A DNA stretch of 64,000 bases from Leisingera sp. ANG1. Lineage in GTDB: Bacteria > Pseudomonadota > Alphaproteobacteria > Rhodobacterales > Rhodobacteraceae. Made by a program: the position numbers and the translations under genes. The notes under the pieces were generated by a model. The model saw only the letters and a program-made list of their open reading frames with translations, was not told the DNA's origin and searched no databases. The stretch lies in contig NZ_AFCF02000007.1 of assembly GCF_000203975.2 (NCBI RefSeq), forward strand, positions 62,001 to 126,000. Direction: 5' to 3'. Numbering within the stretch: position 1 is the stretch's first letter; every line of letters starts with the position of its first letter. Below are positions 1 to 7,740 of this stretch, piece by piece.

Positions 1-1502
1 TCACCCACTTTGGCCTCAATACCCAGCTTCGACAGCGCGGCCACGGCGCCCTCGGCACCGGCGCGCAGCGCGGCGGCGGTGGAGAAATCGCCATTGGCGG
101 CACCGGCGACGACCATGTTCTGCGGCAGCTCGCCTGCCGGCACAAAGGCCGCAATATCCTCGCGCCAGGCCGGGCGGCCGCGTTGGTGGCAGGTCAGATG
201 CACGTTCGGGTTCCAGCCGCCGGAGACCGCCAGCGCGCCGCAAGGCACGTCGCGGGTGATACCGCTAGCCAGACGAAGGCGGACGGATTCCAGGCCCAGC
301 CGGCCCTTGGTGTCGATCACCTGCGCACCGGCAAAAAGCTCAGCCCCCTCGACCGCGGGCGCATCGGCGCGGGTGTCGATCACCGCGGTCACCTTGACGC
401 CCTTGGCGATCAGGTCGGCGGCAGTGCGGTGGCCGTCGTCGTTGTTGGTGAAAACCGCAACGGTTTGGTCCGGCGTCACCGCCCAGCGGTTGGCATAGGC
501 GCGCACGGCACCGGCCAGCATCACGCCGGGACGGTCGTTGTTCTCAAACGCAATGGGGCGTTCAGTGGCGCCCGCCGCCAGCATCGCCCGCTTGGAGTAG
601 ATCCGCCACAGGATCTGCCGCGGTTTGCCCGCCTCCGGCGCCAGCACGTGGTCGGCAGTCCGCTCCACCGCGCCATAGATACCGTGATCAAAGGCGCCGA
701 TAATGGTGGTGCGCGGCATCACCCGCACGTTCGGCATAGCCGCCAGCTCCGCCTGCGCCTGCTCGACCCAGGCAGCACCGGTCAGGTCGCCAACACCGAA
801 GGTTTCCGCATTCAGACGCCCGCCTAGCAGAAAGTCCTCGTCGGCAATAATCACCTGCGCGCCCGCCCGGCCCGCGGTCAACGCCGCCATCAGGCCGGCG
901 GGGCCGGCCCCGATCACCAAGAGGTCGCAATGCAGGAAACCCTTGTCATAAGCATCCGGATCGGCCTCAAAGCTGATACTGCCCAGACCCGCCGCCTTGC
1001 GGATGATCGGCTCGTACAGTTTTTCCCAGAACGCTGCAGGCCACATGAACGTCTTGTAGTAGAAACCCGCGGTCAGGAAATTCGAGAACCGGTCATTGAT
1101 CGCCATGAAGTCATGCTGCAGCGACGGCCAGCGGTTCTGCGAGTTCGCTTCCAGCCCGTCATACAGCTCCGCCACGGTGGCGCGGGTGTTCGGCTCCTGC
1201 CGCCCGCCGCTGCGCAGCTCGACAAGCGCGTTCGGCTCTTCGGAGCCGGAGGTCAGCACGCCCCGCGGACGGTGGTATTTGAACGACCGGCCCATCAGCC
1301 GCACGCCATTCGCCAAGAGGGCCGAGGCCAATGTGTCGCCCTCAAATCCCTTGAAACGCTTGCCATCGAAGGTGAAGCTCAGCGGCTTGCCGCCCTTGAT
1401 CAGCCCCCCGTCCAAGCGGTTCACCTGCACCCCCTTGCGGGCACCGGTGCTGCCGTCGGCCTGAAAGGCCACGCGGCCGGCATTCATCACTGCGTCAGTC
1501 AT
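1..1502 (-). CDS. soxA: Sarcosine oxidase-type alpha subunit, C-terminus cut by the window edge
   Basis: This is the large subunit of a heterotetrameric sarcosine oxidase-like enzyme, which oxidatively removes an N-methyl group and can pass the carbon to tetrahydrofolate. About 500 codons of an expected ~1000 are visible. Reading from the ATG whose complement is at 1500-1502, I see an N-terminal segment with the family signature GRSFKYHRPRG, then a dinucleotide-binding VIGAGPAGL motif and a second Rossmann-like part with NDRPGVM. The C-terminal aminomethyltransferase (GCVT) domain lies off the edge. The start overlaps the soxD stop in an ATGA junction. The true substrate could be sarcosine, N-methylglutamate or another N-methyl amino acid; family membership does not decide this. 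Confidence 0.93.
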   Translation of the reverse strand, partial: MTDAVMNAGRVAFQADGSTGARKGVQVNRLDGGLIKGGKPLSFTFDGKRFKGFEGDTLASALLANGVRLMGRSFKYHRPRGVLTSGSEEPNALVELRSGGRQEPNTRATVAELYDGLEANSQNRWPSLQHDFMAINDRFSNFLTAGFYYKTFMWPAAFWEKLYEPIIRKAAGLGSISFEADPDAYDKGFLHCDLLVIGAGPAGLMAALTAGRAGAQVIIADEDFLLGGRLNAETFGVGDLTGAAWVEQAQAELAAMPNVRVMPRTTIIGAFDHGIYGAVERTADHVLAPEAGKPRQILWRIYSKRAMLAAGATERPIAFENNDRPGVMLAGAVRAYANRWAVTPDQTVAVFTNNDDGHRTAADLIAKGVKVTAVIDTRADAPAVEGAELFAGAQVIDTKGRLGLESVRLRLASGITRDVPCGALAVSGGWNPNVHLTCHQRGRPAWREDIAAFVPAGELPQNMVVAGAANGDFSTAAALRAGAEGAVAALSKLGIEAKVG

Positions 1503-1786
1503 TTGCTGCGCCCCCTTGCCCGGGCCACATCACGGGCCAGTTCGACATTCAGGATTTCGTGGGTCACGGTGTTGCGGGTCACCACCAGCCAGGACCGGTC
1601 GCCCTGCTCATGGAACCACAGTTCACGGTGTTCGCCCGCCGGGTTGTCGCGCAGATACAGGTAGTCGTGGAACTGATCCGCCGCATTGTCAGCCTGCCAG
1701 TCCGGCCGGTCGATCAGGGACGCATCACCCAGGTAAGTGAACTCCTGGAAATCCCGCGGCCCGAGGATCGGATGGTTGATAATCAT
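1499..1786 (-). CDS. soxD: Sarcosine oxidase-type delta subunit lacking the zinc cysteines
   Basis: This 95-residue protein is the small delta subunit of the heterotetramer. It is recognised from its position between soxB and soxA and from the conserved GPRD-x2-EFTYLGD start and the R-T-H-E-I pattern late in the protein. In characterised SoxD the subunit binds zinc through an N-terminal CPxCG pair plus a later His and Cys. Here that N-terminus reads HPILG and the late cysteine is Asp (WFHEQGD), so the zinc site appears lost. The paralogue at 60204-60488 keeps it. The stop overlaps the soxA start by four bases. Function as a structural subunit is inferred. Confidence 0.9.
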   Translation of the reverse strand: MIINHPILGPRDFQEFTYLGDASLIDRPDWQADNAADQFHDYLYLRDNPAGEHRELWFHEQGDRSWLVVTRNTVTHEILNVELARDVARARGRSK

Positions 1787-1802
1787 CGCTGTCTTCCTTT
1801 CC

Positions 1803-3053
1803 TCAGTGCAGGTTCGGCTGGGCGCCCTGGCCCTTTTCGTCGATCATGCAGCCGCGGCGGAACCGGTCGAGCCGGTAGGCCGTTGCCACCTTGTGCGGGG
1901 TATCGGTCGCCAGCAGATGCGCATAGCACCAGCCCGAGGCCGGGGTTGCCTTGAATCCGCCGTAGCACCAGCCGCCGTTGAAATAGAGACCGTCGATATG
2001 CGTCTTGTCGATGAAGGGGGAGCCGTCCATCGACATGTCCATAATACCGCCCCAGCTGCGCAGCATCCGCACCCGGCCCAGCGCCGGGATCAGCGCCATG
2101 CCACCTTCCATCACGTCCTCGACCACCGGCAGGTTGCCGCGCTGCGCATAGGAGTTGTACATGTCCAGATCGCCGCCAAAGACCAGGCCGCCCTTGTCCG
2201 ACTGGCTGCAATAGAAGTGACCAGCGCCAAAGGTGATGACCCCGTCCAGCACCGGCTTCAGCCCCTCAGAGACAAACGCCTGCAGCACGTGGCTCTCGAT
2301 CGGCAGGCGCATGCCCGCCTTCTCCATCACCCGGCTGGAAGATCCAGCCACACAGCTCGCGACCTTGTTGGCGCCGATGAAACCCTTGGTGGTCTCCACG
2401 CCCAGACACTTGCCGTTTTCGATCTTGAAACCTGTGACTTCGCAGTTCTGGATGATGTCCACGCCGCGCAGGTCTGCCCCGCGGGCATAGCCCCAGGCCA
2501 CCGCATCATGGCGCACTGTGCCGCCGCGGCGGTGCAGCAGGCCGCCCTTGATCGGGAAGCGCGCGTCGTTGAAGTTCAGGAACGGATACATCGCCCGCAC
2601 GCCATCGGTATCCAGCAGCTCCGCGTCGGACCCGTTCAGGATCATCGCATTGCCCCGCCGCCGCGCCGCATCGCGTTGCGCGTCCGTATGCACCAGGTTC
2701 AGAATGCCGCGCTGGCTGACCATGGCGTTATAGTTGAAGTCCTGCTCCAGCCCTTCCCACAGCTTCAGCGACAGCTCGTAAAACGGCTCGTTGCCGTCCA
2801 GCAGGTAGTTGGAGCGGATGATGGTGGTGTTGCGGCCCACGTTGCCGCCGCCGATCCAGCCCTTCTCGATCACCGCGACATTGGTGATGTTGTGGTTTTT
2901 GGCCAGGTAATAGGCCGTCGCCAGCCCGTGCCCGCCGCCGCCGATGATCACCACATCGTAGCTTTTCTTGGGTTCCGGATCACGCCAGGTCGGGCGCCAT
3001 CCCTTGTGGCCCGTCAGGGCCTCCTTGATCACTTTCAGGCCGGAGTACCGCAT
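1803..3053 (-). CDS. soxB: Sarcosine oxidase-type beta subunit
   Basis: This 416-residue flavoprotein of the DAO superfamily is the catalytic subunit of the first heterotetrameric oxidase. An N-terminal FAD-binding GGGGHGLATAYYLA motif lies near residues 38-51. The segment RHDAVAW around His182 matches the His that carries covalent FMN in tetrameric sarcosine oxidases. I chose the ATG at 3053 (MRYSGLK) because it matches the family start and follows a TGAGGA ribosome site; an in-frame GTG further upstream is unlikely. It is the first gene of a leftward soxB-soxD-soxA operon fed by the AT-rich upstream region. Dimethylglycine or N-methylglutamate specificity cannot be excluded. Confidence 0.93.
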   Translation of the reverse strand: MRYSGLKVIKEALTGHKGWRPTWRDPEPKKSYDVVIIGGGGHGLATAYYLAKNHNITNVAVIEKGWIGGGNVGRNTTIIRSNYLLDGNEPFYELSLKLWEGLEQDFNYNAMVSQRGILNLVHTDAQRDAARRRGNAMILNGSDAELLDTDGVRAMYPFLNFNDARFPIKGGLLHRRGGTVRHDAVAWGYARGADLRGVDIIQNCEVTGFKIENGKCLGVETTKGFIGANKVASCVAGSSSRVMEKAGMRLPIESHVLQAFVSEGLKPVLDGVITFGAGHFYCSQSDKGGLVFGGDLDMYNSYAQRGNLPVVEDVMEGGMALIPALGRVRMLRSWGGIMDMSMDGSPFIDKTHIDGLYFNGGWCYGGFKATPASGWCYAHLLATDTPHKVATAYRLDRFRRGCMIDEKGQGAQPNLH

Positions 3054-3327
3054 GATGTCCTCATCAACTGTCCCCGGCAGAATGAGCGAGAAATGCGTCA
3101 CATCACAGAGGGATTTCGGACATCGGCAGCGCCATTTGCGTCACAGGCGGGAAATCACCTGTGCAGATGCAGCATCACAGGTTGCAGCAATGCAGTCTCA
3201 AGCCATAGTTAGACAATTGATTTTATTTGACAATAGTATGAAAATCATTGACCCGCCACAAAACTGAATAATCTGGTCCATTTGCGTCACGCACCCCGGC
3301 ATCCGCGCCAAATGCGGCAAATCCGAC
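3054..3327. promoter_or_regulatory. Intergenic control region between soxB and hpaR with direct repeats
   Basis: This 274-base region lies upstream of soxB and downstream of hpaR. It holds an exact 13-base direct repeat, CCATTTGCGTCAC, at 3132-3144 and 3278-3290, with a related AAATGCGTCAC at 3091-3101. In between is an AT-rich stretch (about 3205-3255) in which GACAAT occurs twice, 17 bases apart (3212 and 3229). These features fit an activator-dependent promoter for the sox operon. The regulator and the exact promoter elements are not identifiable by eye. Confidence 0.4.
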
Positions 3328-3768
3328 TCACTCCGGCAGGTCGATCTGGTCCAGCTCGTTTAGCAGATCCAGCAGAGCCTCATAGCGCTCCACCCCCATC
3401 TTCCGGCGGGTCTGCTCCATCAGCTCCAGGCTGGCCTCCAGGTTGTCGGTGATGATCTTCTCCCCTGCAGGCGCAATCCGCACCACCTGGCGGCGGCGGT
3501 CTTCTTTGTCGCGCTCCCGGCTGATCAGCTGCTTTTCCTCCAGCTTCTGCAGGATCCGCGTCAGGCTGGGCAGCAGCAGGCAGGCCTTGTCGGCGATCTG
3601 GGTTGGATCAATCGGTCCGCTCTCCTGCACCACCCGCAAAACGCGCCACTGCTGCTCAGTAAGCCCCGCGCCGCTCAGCAGCGCACGGATCGGCCCCATG
3701 ACACGCTCCCGCGCCCGCAAAAGGGCTATGGGCAGCGAACGGTCGGTGGAGGGCATCATCCTGGTCAT
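3328..3768 (-). CDS. hpaR: MarR-family repressor of homoprotocatechuate degradation (HpaR-like)
   Basis: This 146-residue winged-helix MarR regulator contains LTEQQWRVLRVVQESG at the start of the domain, the recognition-helix region LLLPSLTRILQKLEEKQLI and the wing DRRRQVVRIA. These match the HpaR/HpcR subfamily, which represses the homoprotocatechuate operon and is released by pathway aromatics. The divergent position next to hpaF-E-D supports this. The start is the ATG at 3768; internal ATGs at 3759 and 3756 are possible alternatives. A strong dyad in the divergent promoter (3842-3865) is its likely operator. Confidence 0.9.
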   Translation of the reverse strand: MTRMMPSTDRSLPIALLRARERVMGPIRALLSGAGLTEQQWRVLRVVQESGPIDPTQIADKACLLLPSLTRILQKLEEKQLISRERDKEDRRRQVVRIAPAGEKIITDNLEASLELMEQTRRKMGVERYEALLDLLNELDQIDLPE

Positions 3769-3824
3769 ACCCGAGTATCGCCCCGCTTCCGGCTAAACGC
3801 AATTGCCGCTTGGGTTTCTTCCGC

Positions 3825-3853
3825 TTGACTCATCGCCGCACAATTGCTAAACA
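3825..3853 (+). promoter_or_regulatory. Candidate promoter of the hpa operon
   Basis: A -35-like TTGACT (3825-3830) is followed after 17 bases by TAAACA (3848-3853), about 30 bases before the hpaF start. The -35 matches consensus well and the -10 only moderately. The proposed -10 lies inside the HpaR-type dyad, which fits repression by promoter occlusion. Inferred from sequence only. Confidence 0.35.
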
Positions 3854-3865
3854 TGTTAAGTAATT
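3842..3865. promoter_or_regulatory. Putative HpaR operator, 24-base inverted repeat
   Basis: The sequence AATTGCTAAACA followed by TGTTAAGTAATT forms a dyad with 10 of 12 positions matching in each arm, centred on CATG. It lies in the short divergent region between hpaR and hpaF, overlapping the candidate -10 element. MarR regulators bind dyads of this size, so it is the obvious HpaR site. The assignment is inferred. Confidence 0.65.
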
Positions 3866-3882
3866 CAGGAGAGGTAACGCAG

Positions 3883-4275
3883 ATGCCGCACATCACGCTG
3901 GACTACTCAGCCAATATGGAGGCGCGCACCGACATCGCCGCCCTGTGCTGCCATCTGCGGCAGGCAGCGGCAGCCACCGGCGTGTTCCCCCTTGCGGGCA
4001 TCCGGGTGCGTGCCTTTGCGGCCAATCACACCTCCATTGCCGACGGCGATGACCGGCACGGCTATCTCGACATCTCCATCCGGCTGCGCGCGGGCCGTGA
4101 CCTGGACACCCGCAAACGCGCAGCCCAGGCGGTGTTCGAGGCAGCGCAATCCTTCCTTGAGCCGGCCATGCAACAGCACTCCATCGCGCTGTCGCTGGAG
4201 ATGCGCAACATCGACCCCGAACTTTCCCCGAAATGCGGCACCATCCGCGACCATATGCAAAAGGCGGACCAGTGA
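3883..4275 (+). CDS. hpaF: 5-carboxymethyl-2-hydroxymuconate delta-isomerase
   Basis: This 130-residue member of the tautomerase-like CHMI family begins MPHITLDYSAN. The N-terminal Pro exposed after Met removal is the expected catalytic base. It isomerises 5-carboxymethyl-2-hydroxymuconate to the 2-oxo form in the meta-cleavage route of homoprotocatechuate. I chose the ATG at 3883 because AGGAGAGG sits just upstream. An earlier in-frame TTG would place the operator dyad inside the gene. Its stop overlaps the hpaE start (TGATG). It is the first gene of the rightward hpa operon. Confidence 0.9.
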   Translation: MPHITLDYSANMEARTDIAALCCHLRQAAAATGVFPLAGIRVRAFAANHTSIADGDDRHGYLDISIRLRAGRDLDTRKRAAQAVFEAAQSFLEPAMQQHSIALSLEMRNIDPELSPKCGTIRDHMQKADQ

Positions 4276-5786
4276 TGAGCGATCTGACCACCAACATCGA
4301 AACGCTGAAAAGCCACCTGGCCCGCTTCCGCGAGACCGGCATCCTGAACCTGATCGGCGGCGAGAGCCGCCCCGCCGCCTCCAGCAACACCTTCGAAACA
4401 TCGTCACCCGTCGATGAAAGCGTGATCTGCTCTGTTGCCAAAGGCGGCGCTGAGGACATCGACGCCGCGGCAGCGGCCGCCAAGGCGGCCTTCCCCGCCT
4501 GGCGCGACATGCCGGCGCTGGAGCGTAAGAAAATCCTGCACCGCATCGCCGACCTAATCGTCGAACGCGCCGAGGAAATCGCGCTTTGCGAATGCTGGGA
4601 CACCGGCCAGGCCCTGCGCTTCATGTCCAAGGCCGCGCTGCGCGGCGCCGAGAACTTCCGCTTCTTTGCGGACAAGGCCACCTCCGCCCGCGACGGCCAG
4701 CAACTGCAATCGCCGACGCTGATGAACGTGACCACCCGGGTCCCGATCGGCCCGGTCGGCGTCATCACCCCGTGGAACACGCCTTTCATGCTGTCGACCT
4801 GGAAGATCGCACCTGCCCTGGCCGCAGGCTGTACCGTGGTCCACAAACCGGCTGAATTCTCGCCGCTCACCGCCCGCATCCTGGCCGAAATCGCCCACGA
4901 GGCAGGTCTGCCCGCCGGTGTCTGGAACCTGGTGAACGGCTTTGGCGAGGATGCCGGCAAGGCCCTCACCGAGCATCCAGACATCAAGGCCATTGCCTTT
5001 GTCGGCGAGTCCAAAACCGGATCGATGATCATGAAACAGGGCGCCGATACCCTGAAACGGGTGCATTTCGAGCTCGGCGGCAAGAACCCAGTGGTGGTCT
5101 TCGATGACGCTGACCTCGACCGCGCGCTCGATGCCGCGATCTTCATGATCTACTCGCTGAACGGCGAGCGCTGCACCTCCTCCTCGCGCCTCTTGGTGCA
5201 GGAGAGCATCGCGGAGGAGTTCGAGGCCAAGCTGATCGAACGCGTGAACAACATCCGCGTCGGCCACCCGCTGGACCCCGCCACAGAGGTCGGCCCGCTG
5301 ATCCACAAGGTGCATTTCGACAAGGTCACCTCCTACTTCGAGACCGCCAAACAGGACGGCGCCACCATCGCCGCCGGCGGCACCCGCGCAGGTGATCAGG
5401 GCTGGTTTGTCCGCCCGACCCTGTTCACAAATGCCACCAATGATATGACCATCGCGCAGGAGGAAATCTTTGGGCCCGTCCTCACCGCGATCCGCTTCAA
5501 GGACGAGGATGAGGCTCTGTCATTGGCCAATGACACGCAGTACGGCCTCACCGGCTATGTCTGGACCAACGACCTCACCCGCGCCCTGCGCTTCACTAAC
5601 CATCTGGAGGCCGGGATGATCTGGGTGAACTCGGAAAACGTCCGCCACCTGCCAACCCCCTTTGGCGGGGTCAAGGCCAGCGGCATCGGCCGCGATGGCG
5701 GCGACTGGAGCTTCGAGTTCTACATGGAACAGAAACACATCGGCTTTGCCCTGGGCCACCACAAGATCCCGCGCCTCGGCGCCTGA
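4275..5786 (+). CDS. hpaE: 5-carboxymethyl-2-hydroxymuconate semialdehyde dehydrogenase
   Basis: This 503-residue NAD-dependent aldehyde dehydrogenase oxidises the semialdehyde formed by ring cleavage of homoprotocatechuate. The cofactor and catalytic residues are visible: ITPWNTP (Asn168), FELGGKNP (Glu266) and GERCTSSSRL (nucleophile Cys300). The closing motif GGVKASGIGRDGG is typical of the HpaE/DmpC branch. The start ATG overlaps the hpaF stop by one base, showing translational coupling. Its place between hpaF and the dioxygenase genes is what assigns HpaE rather than a generic aldehyde dehydrogenase. Confidence 0.93.
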   Translation: MSDLTTNIETLKSHLARFRETGILNLIGGESRPAASSNTFETSSPVDESVICSVAKGGAEDIDAAAAAAKAAFPAWRDMPALERKKILHRIADLIVERAEEIALCECWDTGQALRFMSKAALRGAENFRFFADKATSARDGQQLQSPTLMNVTTRVPIGPVGVITPWNTPFMLSTWKIAPALAAGCTVVHKPAEFSPLTARILAEIAHEAGLPAGVWNLVNGFGEDAGKALTEHPDIKAIAFVGESKTGSMIMKQGADTLKRVHFELGGKNPVVVFDDADLDRALDAAIFMIYSLNGERCTSSSRLLVQESIAEEFEAKLIERVNNIRVGHPLDPATEVGPLIHKVHFDKVTSYFETAKQDGATIAAGGTRAGDQGWFVRPTLFTNATNDMTIAQEEIFGPVLTAIRFKDEDEALSLANDTQYGLTGYVWTNDLTRALRFTNHLEAGMIWVNSENVRHLPTPFGGVKASGIGRDGGDWSFEFYMEQKHIGFALGHHKIPRLGA

Positions 5787-5825
5787 CCTCAAGGAAACGC
5801 GCAACCCGTCTTTGAGGAGAAGACC

Positions 5826-6680
5826 ATGGGAGAAATCGTTCTCGCCGCCAAATGCACCCACGTGCCCACCATGCTGATGTCGGAACAGCCCGGCCGGCTG
5901 GAGGGCACCCGAAAGCCCGCCATCGACGGCCACCGGGAAATCGCCCGTCGCGCCAAGGAGCTCGGCGCCGATACCATCGTGATCTGCGACACCCATTGGG
6001 TGATCAACGCAGGTTTCCACATCAACGCCAATAGCCGGTTCAAGGGGCTGTTCACCTCCAACGAATTCCCCCAGTTCATCCAGAACCTGCCTTATGAGTA
6101 CGAAGGCAACCCGACCCTCGGCGATGCCATCGCGGCGGCGGCCTCGGACAAGGGCGTCTATACCTTGTCGCATCAGCTCGACTCGCTGGAACTGGAATAC
6201 GGCACCCTGGTGCCGATGCGCTTCATGAGCCGCGAGGGCGATTTCAAGGTGGTCTCCGTCGCCGCCTGGTGCACCGTCCACGATCACGGCGAAAGCCGGG
6301 TGATCGGCGAGGCCATCCGCGAGGCGGTCGAAGCCTCGGACAGCAAGGTGCTGCTGGTCGCCTCCGGCTCGCTCAGCCACAAGATCTGGGCAAACAAGGA
6401 TTATGCCGCCAACAATGGCACCTTCACCATCAGTTCCGAGTTCAACCGCCAGATGGACCTGCGGGTGCTAGAGCTGTGGCAGAAGGGCGACCACGCCACC
6501 TTCCTCAAAATGCTGGGCGAATACGCCGACTTCTGCTGCGGCGAAGGTTCCATGCACGACACCGCCATGCTGTATGGCGCGCTTGGCTGGGACAGCTACA
6601 CTGCCCCCTGCGAAGTGATCACCGAGTATTTCCCCAGTTCCGGCACCGGCCAGACCAACGTGATCTTCCCGGTTCAGTAA
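5826..6680 (+). CDS. hpaD: 3,4-dihydroxyphenylacetate 2,3-dioxygenase, class III (LigB-like)
   Basis: This 284-residue protein of the class III extradiol dioxygenase superfamily is the E. coli HpaD/HpcB type. Expected metal ligands appear in CTHVPTM (His12) and CDTHWV (His57). A late CEVITEYF provides a candidate Glu. It would open the homoprotocatechuate ring next to the hydroxyls. A GAGGAG ribosome site precedes the ATG. It is followed 13 bases later by a second dioxygenase of an unrelated fold predicted to catalyse the same step, which is unusual. Iron is the likely metal, by family. Confidence 0.92.
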   Translation: MGEIVLAAKCTHVPTMLMSEQPGRLEGTRKPAIDGHREIARRAKELGADTIVICDTHWVINAGFHINANSRFKGLFTSNEFPQFIQNLPYEYEGNPTLGDAIAAAASDKGVYTLSHQLDSLELEYGTLVPMRFMSREGDFKVVSVAAWCTVHDHGESRVIGEAIREAVEASDSKVLLVASGSLSHKIWANKDYAANNGTFTISSEFNRQMDLRVLELWQKGDHATFLKMLGEYADFCCGEGSMHDTAMLYGALGWDSYTAPCEVITEYFPSSGTGQTNVIFPVQ

Positions 6681-6693
6681 AAGGAGACCCCGA

Positions 6694-7674
6694 ATGCCTG
6701 TCCCCGCCCCGAACCTCTATCCGCCCTTCAACATCGTGCGGCTCAGCCACGTCGAATACGCCGTGACCGACCTCGCCGCCTCCCGCGCCTTCTATGTGGA
6801 TACCCTCGGCCTGCAGGTGACGCATGAGGACAGCGAGCGCATCTATCTGCGTGCGATGGAGGAACGCGGCCACCACTGCATCGTGCTGGTGCAGGCGGAC
6901 ACGGCCTCGGTCGGGGTGCTGGGCTTCAAGCTCTATGATGAGCCCGACCTGGATAAGGCAGCGGAGTTCTTCGCTTCCAAGGACCTACCCGTCGAATGGG
7001 TGGAGCGCCCGCACATGGGCAAAACCCTGCGCACCCGCGACCCCTGGGGCATCCCGCTGGAGTTCTACGTTAAAATGGACCGGCTGGAGCCGATCCATCA
7101 GAAATACAGGCTCTATAACGGGGTAAAACCGCTGCGCATCGACCATTTCAACATGTTCAGCGCGGATGTGGACGGCGCGATTGCCTTCTATAACGAGATG
7201 GGCTTCCGAACCACTGAGTTCACTGAAGATGACGAGAGCGGCAAGGTCTGGGCCGCCTGGATGCACCGCAAGGGCGGCGTTCATGACGTGGCCTTCACCA
7301 ATGGTCTCGGCCCGCGCCTGCACCACACCGCCTTCTGGGTGCCGAACCCCTTGAATATCATCGACCTGTTGGACCTGATGTCGACCACTGGTTATGTCGA
7401 TAACATCGAGCGCGGCCCCGGCCGCCACGGCATCTCCAACGCCTTCTTCCTCTATGTGCGCGACCCAGACGGCCACCGGATCGAAATCTACTGCTCTGAC
7501 TACCAGACCGTCGATCCGGATCTGGAGCCGATCAAATGGTCGCTCACCGACCCGCAGCGCCAGACCCTTTGGGGCGCCCCGGCGCCGCGCAGCTGGTTTG
7601 AGGAAGGCTCGGTGTTTGAAGGCACCACTCCGAAACCCAGCGCCTTGAACGCGCAGCCGATTATTGCACCCTAA
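6694..7674 (+). CDS. Homoprotocatechuate 2,3-dioxygenase, class I vicinal-oxygen-chelate type
   Basis: This 326-residue two-domain VOC dioxygenase resembles the Brevibacterium/Arthrobacter homoprotocatechuate 2,3-dioxygenase. The active-site triad is in the second domain: RIDHFN (His151), RLHHTAF (His210 or 211) and HRIEIYCSD (Glu264). Positions are within a few residues of the known 155/214/267 pattern. The first VOC domain (about 15-130) is structural. An AAGGAG site precedes the start. It probably duplicates the reaction of the preceding gene with a different fold, metal preference or substrate range; cleavage of a related catechol is the alternative. Confidence 0.9.
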   Translation: MPVPAPNLYPPFNIVRLSHVEYAVTDLAASRAFYVDTLGLQVTHEDSERIYLRAMEERGHHCIVLVQADTASVGVLGFKLYDEPDLDKAAEFFASKDLPVEWVERPHMGKTLRTRDPWGIPLEFYVKMDRLEPIHQKYRLYNGVKPLRIDHFNMFSADVDGAIAFYNEMGFRTTEFTEDDESGKVWAAWMHRKGGVHDVAFTNGLGPRLHHTAFWVPNPLNIIDLLDLMSTTGYVDNIERGPGRHGISNAFFLYVRDPDGHRIEIYCSDYQTVDPDLEPIKWSLTDPQRQTLWGAPAPRSWFEEGSVFEGTTPKPSALNAQPIIAP

Positions 7675-7740
7675 ACATCAGGATCGCGACCGTCCCGAGG
7701 GTGTGCGCAATCGCGCCCCGGTAGAAGTAAGGTAAGAAAA

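Noticed and set aside
1737-3212. A long open frame on the plus strand opposite soxB, about 490 codons
   Set aside because: It is antisense to a clear SoxB reading. Long mirror frames are common in high-GC DNA, and the translation is His/Arg/Gln-rich without any family motif.
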